A stretch of DNA of 64,000 nt from Lutimaribacter_A marinistellae (GTDB taxonomy: Bacteria; Pseudomonadota; Alphaproteobacteria; Rhodobacterales; Rhodobacteraceae): the NCBI RefSeq assembly GCF_042648365.1, contig NZ_JBHRXI010000016.1, forward strand, positions 248,001-312,000. Direction: 5' to 3'. Of the stretch, positions 50,896 through 59,267 are shown in pieces. A model generated the notes under the pieces. The model searched no databases and was not told where the DNA came from. It worked only from the letters and a program-made list of their open reading frames with translations. The translations under genes were made by a program, and so were the position numbers. Positions within the stretch are counted from its first letter, which is position 1, and the number at the start of each line of letters is the position of its first letter.

Positions 50896-51963
50896 TCAGT
50901 CCTGGTCCTGCTCGGCCAAACCCTTGTAGAGGCGGCTTTGCAGGTATTGCTGCGCCCCGAACCGTGCCAGTACCCCCAGTGCTGCTGCGACGGGGACCGC
51001 CACCAGAAGGCCGACGAAACCGAACAGTGCCCCAAAGACCGAAAGCGCGAGCAGCAGCCAGACGGGATGCAGCCCTACCGAGTCGCCGACCAGCTTGGGC
51101 GTGAGGAAGTTGCCTTCGACCAGTTGGCCGGTCTGAAAGATCGCCGCGACGAGGATGATGTTCAGCCACTCCCCCCAGAACTGGAACAGGGCAAGCCCGA
51201 TGGCGAGCGCCCCGCCGATCAGCGCGCCGAGATACGGAATGAATGTGAGCAGCCCCGCGATGAAGCCCACGACGAGGCCGAACTGCAGGCCGACCAACAT
51301 CAAGGCCACCGCGTAATACGTTCCAAGTATTAGACAAACCGTGCCCATACCGCGCACGAAAGAGGCGAGCGTATGATCCACCTCGCGCGACAGGCGGCGA
51401 ATGGTCGGGGCGTGATCGCGCGGCAGAAGCTTGTCGATTTCGGCGATCATCCGGTCCCAGTCGAGTAGAAGATAGATGGCGACGACGGGGACGATGACGA
51501 TGAGGACGACGACGTTGATCGCGTTGCCGAAGGAGGCCACGAGGGTCTGGACCAGCTCGCCGGATTTGGCGGTGAGCGTTTCAGCGATCCGCGACAGGGC
51601 CTGGCGCGCGCTGGAGTTGCTATCCTGGAGAGCGGGGAAATTCGTGTCGAAGAAGGCGCGCAGGTCGCTGAAGACCTCGGGCATCACGTCGATCAGCGCG
51701 ATGAGCTGGCTGATCATCGTGGGCAGGACAAGCACCAGGCCCAACACGAAGATCAGAATGCAAGTAATTGTAATCGTTGCAGTTGCGGCGATCCTGGAAA
51801 AGCCCCATCGCTCCAGCCGGTCGGCAACGGGATCGAGGAAATAGGCGATGCCGCCCCCGATCACGAAGGGCAGCAGGACGTCTCCGAGCGCCCATAGGAC
51901 AGCAATGAAAACGACTGCGGCAATGCCCCAGTAGCTCAGCTGGTCTTTCACCGGCAGTGCCAT
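50896..51963 (-). CDS. AI-2E family transporter (PerM-like)
   Basis: A 355-residue membrane protein with seven or eight helices (AAVVFIAVLWALGDVLLPFVIGGGIAYFLDPV at the start, and VVGFIAGLLTFIPYLGALIGGALAIGLA). The mid-region is soluble. Family members include PerM/TqsA, with proposed exporter roles, but the substrate is not known. First gene of the perM-hdaA-ppx operon, with a pair of 16-bp direct repeats about 100-140 bp upstream that could be operator sites. Confidence 0.85.
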   Translation of the reverse strand: MALPVKDQLSYWGIAAVVFIAVLWALGDVLLPFVIGGGIAYFLDPVADRLERWGFSRIAATATITITCILIFVLGLVLVLPTMISQLIALIDVMPEVFSDLRAFFDTNFPALQDSNSSARQALSRIAETLTAKSGELVQTLVASFGNAINVVVLIVIVPVVAIYLLLDWDRMIAEIDKLLPRDHAPTIRRLSREVDHTLASFVRGMGTVCLILGTYYAVALMLVGLQFGLVVGFIAGLLTFIPYLGALIGGALAIGLALFQFWGEWLNIILVAAIFQTGQLVEGNFLTPKLVGDSVGLHPVWLLLALSVFGALFGFVGLLVAVPVAAALGVLARFGAQQYLQSRLYKGLAEQDQD

Positions 51964-52056
51964 GTCGATCCTCGTACCGCGTCGCCAGTTCGTGTTTCGC
52001 CGATGCGTTGCCGCGATGCAAGGGGAATGGGGGGTACCGCGGCGGTCCCCCCGGAA

Positions 52057-52104
52057 TTGTCCGTTTTGTACATGCTCCGGGACGGGGTTTGACCGTTTTG
52101 TACA
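52057..52104. repeat. Two 16-bp direct repeats, 32 bp apart
   Basis: TTGTCCGTTTTGTACA (52057-52072) and TTGACCGTTTTGTACA (52089-52104) match at 15 of 16 positions, one centre-to-centre step of 32 bp, about three helical turns. The pair lies upstream of perM and downstream of the hydrolase gene. Read with perM, the core is TGTACAAAACGG. This looks like a paired operator of an unidentified regulator. Confidence 0.7.
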
Positions 52105-52144
52105 AGGACCAGAACGTCGGTACCCCGGAAAGAAAGTGGCCGCG

Positions 52145-53749
52145 TCACGACTCGGAATCGGTGAGCAGGGTCGAGACGATGTCGCGGATCTCTCGCGAGA
52201 GGTCCAACTCGGTCGCGAGGCTGTCGAGATAGGTCTCGGCGTCCTTGCGGCGTTCGATGCCGGCGCGGCGCAGGCTGGCGATGATGTCGAACAGGGTTCT
52301 GTCAGAGCAGGGACCGGAGGAGAGGCGCCAGACCGTCCCGCCCTCGCGTGGTTCGGGGCTGAGCCCGCAGCGCCGTTCGGGCGACGTGTTGCGCCAGATG
52401 AGCATCAGCATGTCGAGCCGCGCGGCGCTGTCCTCGGCATAATACTGGTGGGCGAGCATGTCGCGCCCGGCGGCGGACATGTCGATGCTGTCGATCCCCT
52501 GAAACGGGGTCATCAGCGGACCACCTTCGCCGGCGCGGGGAGCGTCGCCATGGATGCGCCGGGACACGTCGAGGGCCAGATCCTCGCTGGATCCATAGAG
52601 GGTCATCCGGCGCGCCAGAGGACGAAAGGTTTCGGCCATGGCGCCGAACAGGCCCGCATCCACGTCGGGGGCGGCAAACAGGACCTCTTCGAAGACCGGA
52701 TCCTGTTCGGCATCCGCATCACGGCGCAAGGCCATCAGTTCCAGCGCGTCGGTCAGCGCGCGGTTGCCCATGGAATGCGCGACGAGGTGAATGGAGGTGG
52801 CACCGGCCTGATCGACGAGCGCGTCGAGGAAGCGCGACAGGTTGCGCCCGCTGTGGCGCACGGCGGCGGTGTCGGCGACATATCCCAGCGTGCTACCGCG
52901 CGACGGCCAGGAATAGACGATGGGAACGCCCTCGTATCTGAGGTCATGGGTGATCTGGGCCGACCGGCGCATGGCGCTGTCGAAATCGACGTTGAACCCG
53001 TGGATCAGGACCAGAACCTCGTCCTGCGGAGCGTTGGACAGGCGGTCGGCGAGCATGTCGAAGAAATCCGGCGAGGGCAGGGGGCTGACATCTTCGAGAA
53101 CGACATGGCGACCGGGTTCGCGATGGAACTCCATTCGCCAGAGCGAGGGATGTTCAAGCCGCCCGCGCCGATGCGTCGGCGGGATCGAGACCCGCGCGAT
53201 GCCCTGTTCGAGTGGCCCGCGCGCATGCCCGTAGACGTTGCGCGGGCCAGCCGCGCCGCTGCGTGCGCGGTCGGTCGCGAAAAGCAGTTCGACGATATGG
53301 CGGCGGGAGTCTGCGGGGTCGTCGCCCGACAGGAGGCGTTCGCCGGCCAGAAAGGCGCGCACCGCGCTGTCGATATCGCCCGATTTCGCGTGCAGGTCCT
53401 GCGATCGGGCCATGAGGTCGACGGGGTCGTGGTTGAGCGAAAGGCCTTGTGCCTCGGCCAGCGTCGCCTTTTCCTCGTAGACGGCGGCGGCCTCGGCCGT
53501 TCGGCCAAGCGCCTCGAGCGCCTCGGCGCGGGCCTCGAGCAGGTCCATGCGGATATGAGTGTTACCGGGCGCTTCGGGGTCAAGCCGGGAAAGCGCCCTG
53601 TCTGCCAGCGCCAGCCGTTCGGCGGGGTCCTGCGGCGCCTGGCTGAGCAGGTGCCACACGTCGGGATCCTGAAGCACGGTGAACTGGGCCCGGACCGGGT
53701 GGGCGGTCCAGAGGATCAGCGCCAGCAGGAGGACGGGCAGCAGTCGCAT
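52145..53749 (-). CDS. Exported DUF900-type alpha/beta hydrolase
   Basis: A 534-residue protein with a signal peptide (RLLPVLLLALILWTAHPVRAQ), an N-terminal tetratricopeptide-like helical region (residues 40-130) and an alpha/beta hydrolase domain. The catalytic features are LVLIHGFNVDFDSAMRRSAQ, the nucleophile elbow VAHSMGNRAL and ALELMALRRD. This matches the COG4782/DUF900 group, thought to be secreted esterases or lipases. The extended N-terminal repeats are less common. Its end lies near the direct repeats before perM. Confidence 0.82.
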   Translation of the reverse strand: MRLLPVLLLALILWTAHPVRAQFTVLQDPDVWHLLSQAPQDPAERLALADRALSRLDPEAPGNTHIRMDLLEARAEALEALGRTAEAAAVYEEKATLAEAQGLSLNHDPVDLMARSQDLHAKSGDIDSAVRAFLAGERLLSGDDPADSRRHIVELLFATDRARSGAAGPRNVYGHARGPLEQGIARVSIPPTHRRGRLEHPSLWRMEFHREPGRHVVLEDVSPLPSPDFFDMLADRLSNAPQDEVLVLIHGFNVDFDSAMRRSAQITHDLRYEGVPIVYSWPSRGSTLGYVADTAAVRHSGRNLSRFLDALVDQAGATSIHLVAHSMGNRALTDALELMALRRDADAEQDPVFEEVLFAAPDVDAGLFGAMAETFRPLARRMTLYGSSEDLALDVSRRIHGDAPRAGEGGPLMTPFQGIDSIDMSAAGRDMLAHQYYAEDSAARLDMLMLIWRNTSPERRCGLSPEPREGGTVWRLSSGPCSDRTLFDIIASLRRAGIERRKDAETYLDSLATELDLSREIRDIVSTLLTDSES

Positions 53750-53830
53750 CGCGTGGTCCTTGTGCGGAACGGCCCGGAAGGGGCCGCTCCAGTCTTGCCT
53801 GTTTCGCCGTGAAAAGCGAGTCCGCCCGGT

Positions 53831-55195
53831 TTAGTGCAGGCGGACGCCCTGCCGGTCGAGTTCGGCCTGAACCGCCGAGATGTCGAGCCCCGAGAGGTCA
53901 CTGTTTCGCGCCACCGAGAGCGCGGCGGCCACGCCCGCGCCCTGGCCCATGACGGCGCAGCAGGCCATGTTGCGCGTCGCGGCATGGGCGATCCGGCTGG
54001 CCCCGTGCGACCGGCCCGCGACCAACAGCCCGCGCACCCCCTTGGGCAGCATCGAGCGATAGGGGATCTGCATGTAGCGGCCGGTGGTGGGCAGGATCAG
54101 GATGCCGTAGCCGTCGATGAATTCGGGGTAGATGCCGATAGTATCCTCGAAGCGGCCCTGCTCGCGTGCGTCGGCGTCGGTCATGTTGTAGACCGCGTCG
54201 ATCTTGCGGGTGTCGCGGATGCCGATGGTCATGCCGAAGTTCCTGAGCCGCGCGGTGGCGCATCCGGGCATGTGGCGGCGCAGCGCCTCGATGGCGAGCA
54301 TGGCCTGGCGGCGGCCCTCGATCTCGCCACGGGTCATGCTGTCGGGGTCGGTCCCGTCCACGCCGTCGAGATGGACGAGGTTCATGTAGGTCAGCTCTCC
54401 GGTGTCGTGCATCGCGCCCCAGGTGCCCGCGATGGTGTTGAGATGGGGCGGGATCAGCCCTTCTTCGATCGCCTTGGCAAAGGGCTTGTGGATGAAGGGC
54501 GAGAACATGTCGTCCTCCTTGCCGGAGGTTTCGATGTTCCATTCGCCGCCGCCGCCCCAGTCCTTGTAGGTCTGCGGATCGGCCTGCACACCGGCCATGA
54601 AGGCGCGTTTGTCGACACCGGCGAGGTGGAACATGACCGAGGCCGCCATCATCCCCTCGCGCGGGGTCATGCGGGTGGGCGCACCCGCGCGGTGGGCCAC
54701 GTCCGCGTCGCCGGTGGCGTCGATCACGACGCGGGCGAGGATCGCCTCGCGCCCGGCCTTGGATTCGGTAATGATGCCGGTGATGCGGTCGCCATCCATG
54801 ATGGGGGCGGCAAAGGCGCGGTGCATCATGACGTGGATCCCGGCCTCTTCGGCCAGGGTGTCGGCGACGAGCTTGAAGCCTTCGCTGTCGAGCTCGTAGC
54901 TGAGCGACTGGCTTTCGGGGGTGGCGGCGCCGGCCTCCTTGGCGCGTTCTTCGAACTCCCAGCCGATGCCGCCGGCCTCGACCGTCTGTTCGTGGCGGTA
55001 CCAGGCGAAGCCTTCGACACCGACGGCGGTGATGTTGCCGCCGAGACAGCCGAACCGTTCCACCAGCGTGACCTCGGCCCCGGCGCGGGCGGCGGCGAGC
55101 GCGGCCGCAAGTCCGGCAGGTCCCGAGCCCACGACCAGAACGCCGGTGCGGTGAATGATCGGGGTTTCGCGGGCGGGTTCGGTAATCGTCGTCAT
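53831..55195 (-). CDS. FAD-dependent oxidoreductase
   Basis: A 454-residue flavoprotein of the FAD_oxidored type. The Rossmann motif GVLVVGSGPAGLAAALAAARAG and the ERFGCLGGNITAVGVEGF segment, with a conserved Cys, are typical. The second dinucleotide half is VIDATGDADVAHRAG and the last FAD contact is LLVAGRSHGASRIAHAATR. Related proteins act on small hydroxy- or keto-acids, but the substrate is unknown. ATG 55195 follows AAAGG. It is divergent from proS. Confidence 0.87.
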   Translation of the reverse strand: MTTITEPARETPIIHRTGVLVVGSGPAGLAAALAAARAGAEVTLVERFGCLGGNITAVGVEGFAWYRHEQTVEAGGIGWEFEERAKEAGAATPESQSLSYELDSEGFKLVADTLAEEAGIHVMMHRAFAAPIMDGDRITGIITESKAGREAILARVVIDATGDADVAHRAGAPTRMTPREGMMAASVMFHLAGVDKRAFMAGVQADPQTYKDWGGGGEWNIETSGKEDDMFSPFIHKPFAKAIEEGLIPPHLNTIAGTWGAMHDTGELTYMNLVHLDGVDGTDPDSMTRGEIEGRRQAMLAIEALRRHMPGCATARLRNFGMTIGIRDTRKIDAVYNMTDADAREQGRFEDTIGIYPEFIDGYGILILPTTGRYMQIPYRSMLPKGVRGLLVAGRSHGASRIAHAATRNMACCAVMGQGAGVAAALSVARNSDLSGLDISAVQAELDRQGVRLH

Positions 55196-55342
55196 GTCGG
55201 GCCTTTCGTTTCCTGATCGGAGAGGATGGTTTTTATTGACTGGCGGGTCAATCACCTTTCGGCAGCGGCCGACAGCGATTGCCTGTGCTGCGGCGATGCC
55301 TTAGACCGCAAGGAAATTGCCCGATCCGAGGAAGCGAAACCG

Positions 55343-56743
55343 ATGCGCCTGTCCCGTTACTTTCTGCCCGTTCTCAAGGAGACGCCCAGCGAGGCCCAGA
55401 TCGTCAGCCACCGGCTGATGCTGCGCGCGGGGATGATCAAGCAGTCCAGCGCAGGGATATACTCCTGGCTGCCTTTGGGGTTCAAGGTGCTGCGCAACAT
55501 CGAGCGGATCGTTCATGAGGAGCAGATCCGCGCGGGTCATATCCCGATGCTGATGCCGACGCTGCAATCGGCGGACCTGTGGCGCGAGTCGGGCCGTTAC
55601 GACGCCTATGGCCCCGAGATGCTGCGCGTCCGCGACCGCCATGAGCGCGACATGCTGTACGGTCCCACGAACGAAGAGCTGATCACCGATATCTTCCGGT
55701 CGCATGTCAGCAGCTACAAGGATCTGCCGCTGACGCTCTACCATATCCAGTGGAAGTTCCGCGACGAGGTGCGCCCGCGTTTCGGCGTGATGCGCGGCCG
55801 CGAGTTCCTGATGAAGGACGGCTATAATTTCGACCTGACCAAGGAGGACGCGCTGCACGCCTATAACCGCCACCTCGTCAGCTATCTGCGCAGCTATGAG
55901 CGGATGGGGCTGCAGGCGATCCCGATGCGGGCCGATTCGGGGCCGATCGGCGGCGATGACACGCATGAATTCCTGGTGCTGGCCGAAACCGGCGAGTCGG
56001 AAGTGTTCTATGACAGCGCGGTCACGGACCTGACATTCGGCGACCGCGAGATCGATTACGACGACCGCGAGCAGTGCCGGGGTGTGCTGGAGGAGTTCAC
56101 CTCGCGCTATGCCCGCACGGACGAGACGCATGATCCGGCCCTGTTCGAGCAGATCCCCGAGGAACGCCGCCGCGTGGCGCGCGGCATCGAGGTCGGCCAG
56201 ATATTCTACTTCGGCACCAAGTATTCCGAGCCTATGGGGGCGACGGTGCAGGGGCCGGATGGCAAGCCGGTGCCGGTGCACATGGGCAGCCACGGTATCG
56301 GCGTCAGCCGCCTGGCGGGCGCGATCATCGAGGCGAGCCATGACGACAAGGGCATCATCTGGCCCGAGGGCGTCACGCCGTTCCATTGCGGGATCGTGAA
56401 TCTCAAGCAGGGCGATGACGAGGCCGATGCAGCCTGCGAGAAGATCTATGGCGCGCTGCGGTCCATCGGGCTGGAGCCGCTTTACGATGACCGGGACGAG
56501 CGGGCCGGAGGCAAGTTCGCGACGATGGACCTGATCGGTTTGCCCTGGCGGATCACCGTGGGGCCGCGCGGGTTGAAGAACGGTGTGGTCGAACTGACCA
56601 GCCGCAGGACCGGCGAAAGCGAGGAACTGACCCCCGAAGAGGCGGTACGGCGCGTGGCCGAGATCTATGATCCGCATCACGCCCCGGTTCTTGGCGAGCA
56701 TTGGGAGCCGATGGCGAAACGCTCGTTCCACACCTGGCTCTGA
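55343..56743 (+). CDS. proS: Prolyl-tRNA synthetase, alphaproteobacterial type
   Basis: A 466-residue class II synthetase charging tRNA-Pro. The class II motifs are visible: LPLGFKVLRNIERIV (motif 1), the FRDEVRPRFGVMRGREFLMKDGYNF region (motif 2) and HMGSHGIGVSRLAGAI (motif 3). It lacks the 180-residue editing insertion of the E. coli enzyme, as usual in alphaproteobacteria. ATG 55343 follows GAGGAAG. In relatives it is normally followed by lolC; here two fasciclin-RTX genes and a small gene separate them. Confidence 0.97.
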   Translation: MRLSRYFLPVLKETPSEAQIVSHRLMLRAGMIKQSSAGIYSWLPLGFKVLRNIERIVHEEQIRAGHIPMLMPTLQSADLWRESGRYDAYGPEMLRVRDRHERDMLYGPTNEELITDIFRSHVSSYKDLPLTLYHIQWKFRDEVRPRFGVMRGREFLMKDGYNFDLTKEDALHAYNRHLVSYLRSYERMGLQAIPMRADSGPIGGDDTHEFLVLAETGESEVFYDSAVTDLTFGDREIDYDDREQCRGVLEEFTSRYARTDETHDPALFEQIPEERRRVARGIEVGQIFYFGTKYSEPMGATVQGPDGKPVPVHMGSHGIGVSRLAGAIIEASHDDKGIIWPEGVTPFHCGIVNLKQGDDEADAACEKIYGALRSIGLEPLYDDRDERAGGKFATMDLIGLPWRITVGPRGLKNGVVELTSRRTGESEELTPEEAVRRVAEIYDPHHAPVLGEHWEPMAKRSFHTWL

Positions 56744-56793
56744 CCACCGGGGTGCGTGCGGCGTCTAGGCCGGCCGGGGGCGGCTGACCGCGA

Positions 56794-57129
56794 TCAGCGG
56801 ATCAGATCGCCCGCGGCAGGACGATCGCGACGCGGACGAAAGACCGGTCGGCCAAGACGCTGGGAGAGTTCGGCAAGGTTCGTGCCGAGAAATCGCACCG
56901 GCGCCACGCGGCGGCCATCCGTATTGCGCGTCAGGTAAAGCCGCCCGTCGCGGATGCCGAGGCCGAGCCCGCGGTGTCGCAAGGCGAGGCTGAGCGCCGT
57001 CCAGTTGCGAGCCTCGTCGAAGAGGCGTCGCAGCCATGCGCGGTGCAGCGCGGCGGTTTCGCAATCGAGCCCGTCCAGCGCGGCAAAGGCCGGCGGATCG
57101 GGTAGGAGATGGGGTGTCTGAATGGTCAT
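56794..57129 (-). CDS. Hypothetical protein
   Basis: A 111-residue, arginine-rich soluble protein (LHRAWLRRLFDEARNWTALSLALRHRG, then GRRVAPVRFLGTNLAELSQRLGRP). The predicted start is ATG 57129. No domain was recognised. It is antisense to no other gene and has coding-like third-position GC, but could be a remnant. It sits between proS and the fasciclin-RTX genes. Confidence 0.5.
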   Translation of the reverse strand: MTIQTPHLLPDPPAFAALDGLDCETAALHRAWLRRLFDEARNWTALSLALRHRGLGLGIRDGRLYLTRNTDGRRVAPVRFLGTNLAELSQRLGRPVFRPRRDRPAAGDLIR

Positions 57130-57304
57130 TGTCTGTCCCTCGGAATCTGCCCCGTGACATGAATGATGTCGACGAAGCCCGATCTGACGAAGGGAATTCC
57201 GCCAACAGCCTGATGCTCGGGGTCAATTGTGTCGAAACTGGGGACAATGCGGCGTGGGAAACACGCTGTGTTCGGAATGTGTGAAAAATGAAACAGGGGG
57301 TGCG

Positions 57305-57320
57305 GCGGCCCGTAGGCCGC
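57305..57320 (-). terminator. Hairpin after the first fasciclin-RTX gene
   Basis: GCGGCC pairs with GGCCGC across a 4-base loop, about 20 bases after the stop codon on the minus strand. T residues (TGTTTCATTTTT) follow after a gap, so termination strength is uncertain. Confidence 0.4.
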
Positions 57321-57340
57321 GCGCAGGTCGTTTCCGGAGA

Positions 57341-59134
57341 TCAGGACAGCAGGTCGAACTCGGTCCCGTCGGCGGTGCGGAGCATGATCGCGTCATTGGC
57401 TGCGCCATCGACGAGGGCAAAGATCACCTGGCCCTGGTAGTCGACGAAGATCTCTTCGACAGCGTCATCGCCGGGCCGCTCGGGCAGGTCGGTATGGACG
57501 CTGTGGACCACGAAATCATCCGCCGTGGCCATGCCGCCGAAGATCAGCATGTCGCCGTCGCCATTGCTGAAATCCTGGATCCAGTCTGTGCCATGGCTTT
57601 CCGTGCCGGCATGGAAGAACCGGTCCGCGCCCTCGCCGCCGTTGAGACGGTCAAAACCCGTTCCGCCGTTGAGGAAGTCGTCGCCGGCATTGCCGAACAG
57701 CTCGTCGCTGATCGCGCCGCCGGACAGCACGTCATTGCCATCCTGGCCCGCGACATGGTCGGAGCCGAGCCCGCCGGAGATGACATCGTCGCCGTCCTGG
57801 CCGAAGAGCAGGTCGTTGCCGTCATCGCCGCTGACCGTGTCGTTGCCGTCACCGGCCACGATCGTGTCGCTGAGACCGCCGCCCATGATGTCATCGTCGC
57901 CATCGCCGCCATTGAGGATGTCGAGACCGTCACCGCCGCGCAGCATGTCGTTGCCATCCTCGCCGAGGATGCGGTCGTTGCCCGCCATGCCGAGGACGAT
58001 GTCGTTACCGTCGCCTGCGAGGATGCTGTCATTGCCGCCGGCCGCGTCGATCAGGTCGTTGTCGTCACCGGTATCGATGTCCTCGGCCGTCTCGTCGCCG
58101 AGGATCAGGTCGACATCCATGCTGCCGTCCGAGGCCAGCACGTCAACCGGGATCAGCACGCCGTCGATCACGTGGACGATGCCGTTGGCGGCCTGGATGT
58201 CGGTGGCGATGATCGAGGGGTCGGGCAGCTCGGGGTCGAGATCCTGCAGCGTGGTGCCGTCGACGGTGATGTCTCCGCCCTGCAGCGTGGTGATCTCGGT
58301 CCGGGCGAGGACCTGGCTGGCCTGAAGCGATTCACCCGCGACGTGGTAGAGCAGGATGTCGGTGAGCAGCGGCACGGGATCGCCTGCGCTGAGCAGGTTC
58401 AGGCCGCGCTGGATGAAGGCAAGGGCGCCGGCCTCGTCCGCGCCGGGATAGCCGAGCAGTTGCGCCAGCCCGATGAAGGCCGCGTCATTCGGGGCGAATG
58501 CGGTCAGATCGGCATTGGGATCGTCCAGAGCCTCGGCCAGGCCCGCAACGCCGACAGCGGCAAGCAGCAGGTCGAAATCCTGCCCGTTGTCGTCGAACTG
58601 TCCGCCCGAGGCCGCGACGATGCCGGTGATGGTTTCGGCGTGGTTTCCGGGCAGGTCTACGGGCAGCAGCACGCGGTCGATAACGTGGATGACGCCGTTA
58701 TCTGCGGCGACATCGGTCGTGACCAGCGACGGGTCGATAAGGTCGGGCTCGTTATCCACGAGCGTCGGCGCGTCGAGCGTGACCGTGCCGCCCTGAAGTG
58801 TCGTGACGGTGCCGGCCTGCATGATCTCCATCGCGGTGAGGGAGGAACCGGCCACATGATAGGTCAGCACGTCGAGCAGGGTTTCGGCCGGAACGTTCAT
58901 CGTGAGAAAGGAGGTTACGGCGTCCGTGTCCGCGGTGTCGCCTTCGAAACCCAGATCGGCGGCAAGCGCGCCAAAGGCTGCGTTGGTGGGCGCGAAGACC
59001 GTGAAATCCCCGTCCGGATCGCCAAGGGTGGCCACGAGGTTAGCATCGGCGATCTGGTCATCGACGAAGCCAAGCGCGGCGACGAGGATTGAAAAATCTT
59101 CCGACCCGGCGGCGATTTCGGTAATTGTGGGCAT
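57341..59134 (-). CDS. Secreted fasciclin-RTX protein, copy 1
   Basis: A 597-residue extracellular protein. Two FAS1 (fasciclin) domains occupy about residues 5-150 and 160-305 (GDFTVFAPTNAAFGALA and LTAFAPNDAAFIGLA; ADNGVIHVIDRVLLPVD and AANGIVHVIDGVLIPVD). From about 330 to 500 follow RTX nonapeptides such as GGDGLDILNGGDGDD, which bind Ca2+. There is no N-terminal signal peptide. The C-terminus ends with DLLS, as in type I secretion substrates. FAS1 domains mediate adhesion. AAAGGAG precedes ATG 59134. No type I exporter gene is seen in the window. Confidence 0.85.
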   Translation of the reverse strand: MPTITEIAAGSEDFSILVAALGFVDDQIADANLVATLGDPDGDFTVFAPTNAAFGALAADLGFEGDTADTDAVTSFLTMNVPAETLLDVLTYHVAGSSLTAMEIMQAGTVTTLQGGTVTLDAPTLVDNEPDLIDPSLVTTDVAADNGVIHVIDRVLLPVDLPGNHAETITGIVAASGGQFDDNGQDFDLLLAAVGVAGLAEALDDPNADLTAFAPNDAAFIGLAQLLGYPGADEAGALAFIQRGLNLLSAGDPVPLLTDILLYHVAGESLQASQVLARTEITTLQGGDITVDGTTLQDLDPELPDPSIIATDIQAANGIVHVIDGVLIPVDVLASDGSMDVDLILGDETAEDIDTGDDNDLIDAAGGNDSILAGDGNDIVLGMAGNDRILGEDGNDMLRGGDGLDILNGGDGDDDIMGGGLSDTIVAGDGNDTVSGDDGNDLLFGQDGDDVISGGLGSDHVAGQDGNDVLSGGAISDELFGNAGDDFLNGGTGFDRLNGGEGADRFFHAGTESHGTDWIQDFSNGDGDMLIFGGMATADDFVVHSVHTDLPERPGDDAVEEIFVDYQGQVIFALVDGAANDAIMLRTADGTEFDLLS

Positions 59135-59267
59135 GGTCTTCTCCTTTCGGTTGCACGTTTGTTAAACGGAAGGGAGGATCGGATGGATTGCTCACGCAGG
59201 TTCACGCACGCGTGATGGGCGGAATCTCGCCGCGGGTCGGTCGATATGGCCGATGAGACGGTGGCGA

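Noticed and set aside
55301..56731. Long minus-strand frame opposite proS
   Set aside because: Antisense shadow of a clear class II synthetase.
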